Source: Paracoccaceae bacterium (GTDB taxonomy: Bacteria > Pseudomonadota > Alphaproteobacteria > Rhodobacterales > Rhodobacteraceae). From it: a stretch of 11,509 nucleotides of DNA. Where the stretch lies: NCBI GenBank assembly GCA_007121055.1, contig SKMM01000349.1, forward strand, positions 1 to 11,509, in the 5' to 3' direction. Shown here piece by piece: positions 7,099 through 11,509 of the stretch (within the stretch, counting starts at the first letter, position 1; every line of letters begins with the position of its first letter). A program made the translations under genes and the position numbers. The notes under the pieces are model-generated. The model worked only from the letters and a program-made list of their open reading frames with translations. It ran no database searches and had not been told where the DNA came from.

Positions 7099-8682
7099 AT
7101 GTTCCCACGTTTCGGTCTTTCCGCACGCGTTCTCGGCACGGCGACGCTGGCGGCCTGCCTTGGCCTGTCCGGCCAGGCGCAGGCCGAGCCCCTGCGCGCC
7201 GCGCCGCATGCCCCGCTCGAATTCCTCGATCCGATCTGGACCACGGCCTACATCACCCGGTCCCACGGGTATCTCGTCTACGACACCCTCTTCGGGATGG
7301 ACGAGGAGTTCGAGCCCCAGCCCCAGATGGTGTCGGACTGGTCGGTGTCCGAGGACGGGCTGACCTGGTCCTTCACCCTGCGCCCGGGCCAGCTCTGGCA
7401 TGACGGCACGCCCGTCACCGCCGAGGACGCGGTGGCCTCGCTGGCGCGCTGGGGCGCCCGCGACGGGCTCGGCCAGGCGCTGTTCGAGCTGGTCGAGGAG
7501 ATCGCCGCCGACGACGACGCGAGCTTCACCATCCAGCTCAGCCAGCCCTTCCCGCGCATGCGCCATGCGCTGGGCAAGATGTCCTCGAACGTGGCGTTCA
7601 TCATGCCGGCCCGGATCGCCGCCACGCCCCCGGACCAGCCGATCACCGACCCGATCGGCTCGGGGCCCTACATGCTGTCGATGGAGGACTGGGCCGAGGG
7701 CCGCGTCGTCTACCTGCGCAACGACCTCTACGTGCCGCGCGAGGAACCCACCTCGCTCAGCGCCGGGGCCAAGATCGGCTTCATGGAACGGATCGAGTGG
7801 GTGTATTTCGACACCCATGAGGAGGCCGTCGACGCCACGCTGGCCGGCGACATCCACTATTTCGAATCCCCCTCCACCGCCGTGGTGGACCGCTTCGCCG
7901 ACCAGGATGTGGCCATCCTCGAGGTGACCGACCCCAGCGGCAATGTCGGCATGGCGGTGTTCAACCACCAGATCCCGCCCTTCGACAACCCCGACATCCG
8001 CCGGGCGGTGATCACCGCGATGTCGCAGTCCGATTACATGGACGCGGCGCTGGGCGATCCGGAGTTCTGGCAGACCTGCGATTCGGTCTTCGCCTGCGGC
8101 ACGCCCTTCGCCACCGACACCGGCGTTCCCAATTTCGTGACCGGCGATCTCGACGCCGCGCGCCAGATGCTGGCCGAGGCGGAGTATGACGGCACCCCGG
8201 TGGTGATCCTCGATCCCATCGACAGCCCGGTGATCTCCGCCTTCACCGGCGTGACCCTGGAGCTGTTCGAGGAGCTCGGCCTCACCGTCGACCACCAGCC
8301 GATGCCCTGGGCGGAACTGCTCGAGCGCCGGACCGCGCGCACCGCCGAGGACGGCGCGGTCTGGAACATGTTCCACACCTGGTGGATCGCCGACGACCTC
8401 AGCGACCCGCTGCGCATCGCCTATTCCGGCAACCCCGAGACCGGCTGGATCGGCTGGCCCGACGCGCCCGAACTGACCGATCTGCGCCGCGCCTTCCTGC
8501 TGGCCGACACCGACGACGCCGCCGCCGAGGCCGCGGCCGAGGTCCAGCAAGTGGTTGCCGGAAATGCGCATTTCGCGATCCTCGGGCAGTTCTTCGAGCC
8601 GATCGCCTTCCGGTCCGACCTGCTCGGCCTGCAGCGCCCGATCCAGATGTACTACAACCTCGCCCTGCCGCCGTCCGACTGA
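7099..8682 (+). CDS. ABC transporter periplasmic solute-binding protein, family 5 (peptide/nickel/opine type)
   Basis: A 527-residue extracytoplasmic binding protein. The N-terminus is a signal sequence with a likely signal peptidase I site after GQAQA (29/30). An LAAC sequence at 17-20 would also fit a lipobox, but the hydrophobic run continues past it, so a soluble periplasmic form is favoured. WSVSEDGLTWSFTLRPGQLW at 81-100, then HDGTPVTAEDAVASLARWG, is the hallmark of SBP family 5, whose members bind oligopeptides, dipeptides, opines or nickel complexes. Length is normal. Two cysteines near residues 330 (TCDSVFAC) may form a disulfide. ATG 7099-7101 has AGAAGG 8 nt upstream; the open frame extends far upstream only because stops are rare at this GC content. 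The next gene is not a permease and a terminator follows directly, so the protein is an orphan within this window. Its ligand cannot be assigned. Confidence 0.92.
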   Translation: MFPRFGLSARVLGTATLAACLGLSGQAQAEPLRAAPHAPLEFLDPIWTTAYITRSHGYLVYDTLFGMDEEFEPQPQMVSDWSVSEDGLTWSFTLRPGQLWHDGTPVTAEDAVASLARWGARDGLGQALFELVEEIAADDDASFTIQLSQPFPRMRHALGKMSSNVAFIMPARIAATPPDQPITDPIGSGPYMLSMEDWAEGRVVYLRNDLYVPREEPTSLSAGAKIGFMERIEWVYFDTHEEAVDATLAGDIHYFESPSTAVVDRFADQDVAILEVTDPSGNVGMAVFNHQIPPFDNPDIRRAVITAMSQSDYMDAALGDPEFWQTCDSVFACGTPFATDTGVPNFVTGDLDAARQMLAEAEYDGTPVVILDPIDSPVISAFTGVTLELFEELGLTVDHQPMPWAELLERRTARTAEDGAVWNMFHTWWIADDLSDPLRIAYSGNPETGWIGWPDAPELTDLRRAFLLADTDDAAAEAAAEVQQVVAGNAHFAILGQFFEPIAFRSDLLGLQRPIQMYYNLALPPSD

Positions 8683-8707
8683 CCGACGGCCACAGGTGAC
8701 GACCTCG

Positions 8708-8731
8708 AACGGGCGGCGCAAGCCGCCCGTT
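8708..8731 (+). terminator. Strong hairpin terminator after the binding-protein gene
   Basis: AACGGGCGGC (8708-8717), a GCAA tetraloop (8718-8721) and GCCGCCCGTT (8722-8731) form a perfect 10-bp stem closed by a GNRA loop. It begins 26 nt after the stop codon. The downstream TGCCGTTTGC is only modestly T-rich, but the stem flanked by AA/TT makes an intrinsic terminator likely. It marks the gene as monocistronic. Confidence 0.75.
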
Positions 8732-9045
8732 GCCGTTTGCGCCCCCCCCGATCGGCAAGAACACGCGCAGAGCCGGCGCAGGCCCGAAAAAGGGACTTCG
8801 CCGCCCCGCCGCCCTGTGGATAACTCAAATGGTTAACAACGAGTCCACCCAAGGTGGCAGACGGGCAGACCTATCGGGGCAGGGGATCACGATCGCGCCA
8901 GACAGCTTCCGCCGGGCCTGCCCCGGCGGCGACCGGCCGATTCGAGGCGGAATCTCGCCTCCATTTGGACCCACTCCTCGGGCGGTATCGGGCTCAGGAA
9001 ATCCTGACTCCAGCCCGCGCGCTGCGCCCGAGAATGAGGTCCGAG
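8732..9045. other. 314-bp intergenic region with a DnaA-box match
   Basis: No convincing gene. It contains a C-run (8741-8749), an exact DnaA-box match TGTGGATAA (8815-8823), a GTTAAC palindrome (8832-8837) in an AT-rich patch, and a small hairpin CCACC-CAA-GGTGG (8845-8857). The rest, to the hydrolase start, is GC-rich leader. TTGGAC (8965-8970) and TATCGG (8986-8991) resemble promoter elements but are only 15 bp apart, so no promoter is called. Confidence 0.5.
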
Positions 9046-9915
9046 ATGCCCAGACAGACCCCGTCCGCCCGGCCCGGTTTCGTTCCGAAGCTCAAGGCCC
9101 TGCTGTCCGCCGCCCTGCTGGCGCTCCTGCCGATGGTCACGTCGGCGGCGGCCCAGAGCGCCCCTGAAACGGTCCGCTTCCAGAGCATCGCGCCGGACCG
9201 CGCCGTGCTGACCGGCCGGCTCCACCGCCCCGCCCGAACCGGCCCCGCGCCCGCGGTGGTGCTGATGCACGGCTGCGGCGGCTGGCAGCCCGAGGTGCTG
9301 GCCACGCTCGACACCTACGCCCGCTTCCTGACGGCGAACGGCTTCGTCGTCCTGAACCTCGACAGCTTCGGCACCCGCAACCTCGCCGGCGGGCGCGTCT
9401 GCTCCAGCCTCGGCGAATTGCGGCGGGCCCGGAGCTACCGCACCCAGGACGCCTTCACCGCGCTGGCCTTCCTGCGCCACCAGCGCTTCGTGGATGGCGA
9501 GAACATCTTCCTCGTGGGCCAGAGCAACGGCGGCAGCGTCGCGCTGCTCAGCGCGCTGAACAGCACCGTCCGGCGCAATGGCGACCAGGGCTTCCGCGGG
9601 GTGGTTGCGCTCTATCCCTGGTGCGGGGCCACGGGCGGCCGGCGGCTCGACCTGCACTCGCCGCTGCTGGTGCTGGGCGGCGGGCGCGACGACTGGGTGC
9701 CGATCCGCGACTGCACCCGCTTCGTCGGCCGCGGCCAGGAACTGTCGGTGCGGGTGTTCCCCAACGCCGCGCATTCCTTCGACCTGCGCATCCCGGTGCA
9801 GCGCTATATGGGCAACCTGGTCGGCTACAACCCGCAGGCCGCTGCAGCCTCGCGCAACGAGATGCTGGCCTTCTTCCAGCGCCACAGCGCGGACCGGCGC
9901 CTCGCCGCGCGCTGA
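9046..9915 (+). CDS. Secreted dienelactone-hydrolase-family alpha/beta hydrolase
   Basis: A 289-residue protein with a signal peptide: positive Arg/Lys residues up to 17, a hydrophobic run LLSAALLALLPMV, and a likely cleavage after SAAA (36/37). The mature part has the alpha/beta-hydrolase order. HGCGGW is the oxyanion-hole strand end, GQSNGG carries the nucleophile Ser160, LGGGRDDWVP carries the acid (Asp215 or Asp216), and NAAHSFD carries His243. Dienelactone hydrolases proper use Cys as nucleophile; here it is Ser, so the protein is a general esterase or acyl hydrolase of that fold, exported to the periplasm. ATG 9046-9048 is preferred over ATG 9034 because GAGG lies about 6 nt before it and the earlier one has no Shine-Dalgarno. 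Its natural ester substrate is unknown. A stable hairpin follows, so it is probably transcribed alone. Confidence 0.85.
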   Translation: MPRQTPSARPGFVPKLKALLSAALLALLPMVTSAAAQSAPETVRFQSIAPDRAVLTGRLHRPARTGPAPAVVLMHGCGGWQPEVLATLDTYARFLTANGFVVLNLDSFGTRNLAGGRVCSSLGELRRARSYRTQDAFTALAFLRHQRFVDGENIFLVGQSNGGSVALLSALNSTVRRNGDQGFRGVVALYPWCGATGGRRLDLHSPLLVLGGGRDDWVPIRDCTRFVGRGQELSVRVFPNAAHSFDLRIPVQRYMGNLVGYNPQAAAASRNEMLAFFQRHSADRRLAAR

Positions 9916-9933
9916 GCCTCCGGACGCTGTTGC

Positions 9934-9964
9934 GCGGCGGCCACAGACACGCCGTGGCCGCCGC
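9934..9964 (+). terminator. Long GC hairpin after the hydrolase gene
   Basis: GCGGCGGCCAC (9934-9944) and GTGGCCGCCGC (9954-9964) pair perfectly over 11 bp around a 9-nt loop. It starts 18 nt after the stop. There is no T-tract, so termination may be inefficient or factor-assisted. Position and stem length make a terminator the simplest reading. Confidence 0.6.
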
Positions 9965-10010
9965 CCGCCGGGACCCGGATTCGATGGCCCGCCCCCGGGG
10001 GCCGTGATAC

Positions 10011-10032
10011 GAGGAACCATCTGAAGTTCCTC
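10011..10032 (+). repeat. Inverted repeat in the leader of the barrel-protein gene
   Basis: GAGGAAC (10011-10017) and GTTCCTC (10026-10032) are exact reverse complements separated by 8 nt. The repeat ends 15 nt before the ATG at 10048. It could be an operator for a dimeric regulator or, if transcribed, an RNA hairpin in the 5' leader close to the ribosome-binding region. Confidence 0.45.
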
Positions 10033-10047
10033 AACCGGTGCCCTGAT

Positions 10048-10734
10048 ATGAAACCCCTTCGTCACATCGCCTGCAGTGCCGCCCTCGCCCTCGCGGCCAC
10101 GGCCGGACCGGCCGCAAGCCAGTCCTTCGACTTCCTCGGCGGGGTCCGCCTGATCGGCAACGACTACACCCTCGGCTATGGGGCGCTGACCTACAGCTTC
10201 CCCGAAACCGCGACCGGCAACGCCCGGCTGCGCGTCGGCGGCACGGCCCTCTCCACGCGCCAGTTCGGCCCGCATCTGAGCCAGCAGACCCTCGGCGTCA
10301 CCGGCGGCTATGCCTGGTCGGTGGGCCCGGGCGGAAGCTTCGCACTGATGGCCGGCCCGGTCTATGTCAGCCGGTCCCAGGCCGGGCAGGAGTCGATCGA
10401 CGAGTTCGGCGGTCTGTTCGTGGCCGAATACGGCGGTTTCGTCGGCGAGCGGGGGTATTTCGGCGCCTATGCCGAACACTCCACCCCCGATGACGCGACC
10501 TTTCTGCGCGGATTCTATTCCTGGTACTTCACCGACGCCTTCGGCGTCGGACCGGATCTGAGCTATTTCACCGAACCCGGCCTGCGGCGCGCCATCGTCG
10601 GGGTGCGGGCCAGCTATGTCCAGAACGCCAATGTCTGGTCCGCCATTCTTGGCTATGGCCGGACCCGCAACACCCGGCTCGACCAGACCGACAACAGCCC
10701 GGTCCTGGAACTGCAGGTCGCAACGCGCTTCTGA
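10048..10734 (+). CDS. Secreted outer-membrane beta-barrel-like protein, possibly BcsS-like
   Basis: A 228-residue protein with a clear signal peptide (MKPLRHIACSAALALAATAG, likely cut after PAAS at 24/25). The mature part has many short amphipathic stretches with alternating residues, rich in Gly, Tyr and Phe (TLGYGALTYSF, FGAYAEHSTP, FYSWYFTDAF, AIVGVRASYV, SAILGYGRTR). It ends in Phe (LQVATRF), the terminal aromatic residue typical of outer-membrane barrels recognised by the BAM machinery. The pattern GVGPDLSYF...GLRRAIVGVRASY recalls alphaproteobacterial BcsS (cellulose biosynthesis-associated) proteins, but no cellulose genes are near, so this family name is a guess. There is only a weak Shine-Dalgarno (GGTG). 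The inverted repeat at 10011-10032 may control it. A hairpin follows the stop. Confidence 0.65.
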   Translation: MKPLRHIACSAALALAATAGPAASQSFDFLGGVRLIGNDYTLGYGALTYSFPETATGNARLRVGGTALSTRQFGPHLSQQTLGVTGGYAWSVGPGGSFALMAGPVYVSRSQAGQESIDEFGGLFVAEYGGFVGERGYFGAYAEHSTPDDATFLRGFYSWYFTDAFGVGPDLSYFTEPGLRRAIVGVRASYVQNANVWSAILGYGRTRNTRLDQTDNSPVLELQVATRF

Positions 10735-10758
10735 ACGGGACCGGGGTCCGCCCTCGGC

Positions 10759-10780
10759 AGGGAGGCGCGGCCGCCTCCCT
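10759..10780 (+). terminator. Hairpin terminator after the barrel-protein gene
   Basis: AGGGAGGCG (10759-10767), a CGGC loop and CGCCTCCCT (10772-10780) make a perfect 9-bp stem 24 nt after the stop. There is no T-tract, but its position and stability suggest transcription ends here. Confidence 0.6.
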
Positions 10781-11339
10781 CGCCCGGGCCGAAGACCGGC
10801 GGCCGGAGGCGGCCCCTCAAGGCCATGCAGGGCCACCCTGCCACCGGCCCGCGGCGGACGCCCCGCCCCGCGGCGTGTCCGCCACCCAACCCCGCGATAC
10901 CACCGCAGCCAATGCGCACGGCGTCCCGAGGGGAAAAGCCCCGAAGACCCGCCGCATCTGCGCCCGACGACACCCTGTCGTCCACCTCCCCCCAAGGATC
11001 GGCCCGCCAAGGCGACCGGCACCGCCCCCTCCGGCCTGGGCACGCCCCTCCCCGGCGGCCCAGCTTCCCCACGCCGGGCCGCGCGCCCGCGCCGGAACGT
11101 GCCGGGGGCGGGCCCATGGCCTCCCCACAGCCCCCGCGCAGGGCCTTTCATTGATCGGCCGCCTCCGCCCCTTACCTTGGGGGGACCGGGGCAGGCCCGG
11201 TGAGCGCAACGGCCGCCGCAGGGCGGGCCGGATACGGTGGCGCCGTACATGCGCAGGCCGGACCGCGCCGGGACGACGGCACCGCCGCGCCCGGAGGCGA
11301 CACGCACCTCCCGCGGGGCTGCGAACAGGGAGCAGGGTC
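10781..11339. other. About 560 bp without a convincing gene
   Basis: Several frames are open here on both strands, but the translations are Pro/Arg/Gly-rich with no motif, no good start context and no hydrophobic pattern, as expected by chance at this GC content. Visible elements are a possible promoter near its end (11151-11178), a small hairpin ACCGGG-GCAGG-CCCGGT (11185-11201), and a Shine-Dalgarno (11327-11332) for the next gene. It could hold a long leader or small RNA, but nothing shows this directly. Confidence 0.5.
11151..11178 (+). promoter_or_regulatory. Tentative promoter for the downstream transporter
   Basis: TTGATC (11151-11156) and TACCTT (11173-11178) are 16 bp apart. This would give a leader of about 155 nt before the TTG start at 11340. 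The -35 is reasonable and the -10 weak. It is the best-spaced pair in this otherwise GC-saturated gap. Confidence 0.3.
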
Positions 11340-11509
11340 TTGGACATCACCCCGGCCGCCGCGCTGATCAACCTCACCGACGACCAGTTCCTGATCCTGC
11401 TGGTGCTGCTGGGCACCATCGTGGCCTTCGTGTGGAACCGGGTGCGCCACGACATCGTGGCCTTCGGCGCGCTGCTCGCCTGCGTGCTGCTGGGCCTGAC
11501 GCCGGCCGA
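11340..11509 (+). CDS. SLC13/DASS-type membrane transporter, N-terminal part (runs off window)
   Basis: The frame opens at TTG 11340-11342 and stays open to the window end (56 codons). The translation has a short polar start (DITPAAALINLTDD), then a first membrane span QFLILLVLLGTIVAFVWNRV. RHDIVAFGALLACVLLGLTPA follows as the second. The pattern 'membrane helix, W-x-R-x-R/H-x-D-(I/V)-V-A, membrane helix, LGLxP' is typical of the N-terminus of SLC13/DASS family transporters, including those with central TrkA-C domains, which move sulfate, dicarboxylates or related anions. The TTG start is chosen because AGGGAG (11327-11332) lies 7 nt upstream and the protein then begins directly before helix one. 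With only 56 residues the substrate group cannot be named. Confidence 0.7.
   Translation, partial: MDITPAAALINLTDDQFLILLVLLGTIVAFVWNRVRHDIVAFGALLACVLLGLTPA

Noticed and set aside
8815..8857. A replication origin
   Set aside because: Only one DnaA box was seen, with no AT-rich unwinding element and no dnaA, repC or parAB genes nearby.
10013..10039. An EcfG-type stress promoter (GGAAC-N16/17-CGTT) before the barrel gene
   Set aside because: GGAAC is present at 10013-10017, but no CGTT lies at the right distance; the nearest is CGGT with an 18-nt spacer.
8887..11307. An 806-codon minus-strand open frame
   Set aside because: It is antisense to the hydrolase and barrel genes, with low-complexity Gly/Arg/Ala composition. 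The plus strand shows signal peptides and catalytic motifs.

Overview
The window is very GC-rich (G/C-dominated third codon positions, many long antisense open frames) and looks like an alphaproteobacterial chromosome, most likely Rhodobacterales/Paracoccaceae. That placement rests on composition and on the style of the proteins (XdhC-type factor, class III omega-aminotransferase, BcsS-like outer-membrane barrel), not on a marker gene. I see no tRNA, rRNA, CRISPR array, insertion sequence or phage gene.

Layout. (1) Positions 1-233, minus strand: N-terminal part of an XdhC/CoxI-family protein, cut by the window edge. It is divergent from (2) a class III PLP aminotransferase at 372-1769, plus strand. 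The gap between them holds a perfect 12-bp palindrome and a plausible sigma70 promoter. (3) Positions 6905 down to 1909, minus strand: a compact four-gene operon in the order PqqD-like small protein (6633-6905), ATP-grasp ligase (5539-6624, TTG start), fold-type III PLP decarboxylase (4108-5535), and a fusion of a urea-transporter-like membrane domain to an M23 metallopeptidase (1909-4101). The gaps are only 3 to 8 nt, so the genes are probably translationally coupled. The operon runs convergently toward the aminotransferase. (4) Divergent from it, a family 5 peptide-type ABC solute-binding protein (7099-8682) without a permease or ATPase in view, closed by a strong GNRA-loop hairpin terminator. 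(5) A secreted dienelactone-hydrolase-family alpha/beta hydrolase (9046-9915). (6) A small secreted beta-barrel-like protein, possibly BcsS-like (10048-10734). (7) About 600 bp without a convincing gene. (8) The first 56 codons of an SLC13/DASS-type membrane transporter starting at a TTG at 11340.

The most interesting part is the four-gene operon. A peptide-binding PqqD/RRE-like protein, an amide-forming ATP-grasp enzyme and a PLP decarboxylase suggest a small-molecule or peptide assembly-and-trimming pathway. The fourth gene adds a membrane channel or carrier fused to a peptidase. No radical SAM enzyme and no obvious precursor peptide is present, so this is not a standard PQQ or RiPP locus. 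Its product and function cannot be read from the sequence. The divergent peptide-binding protein may or may not belong to the same pathway.
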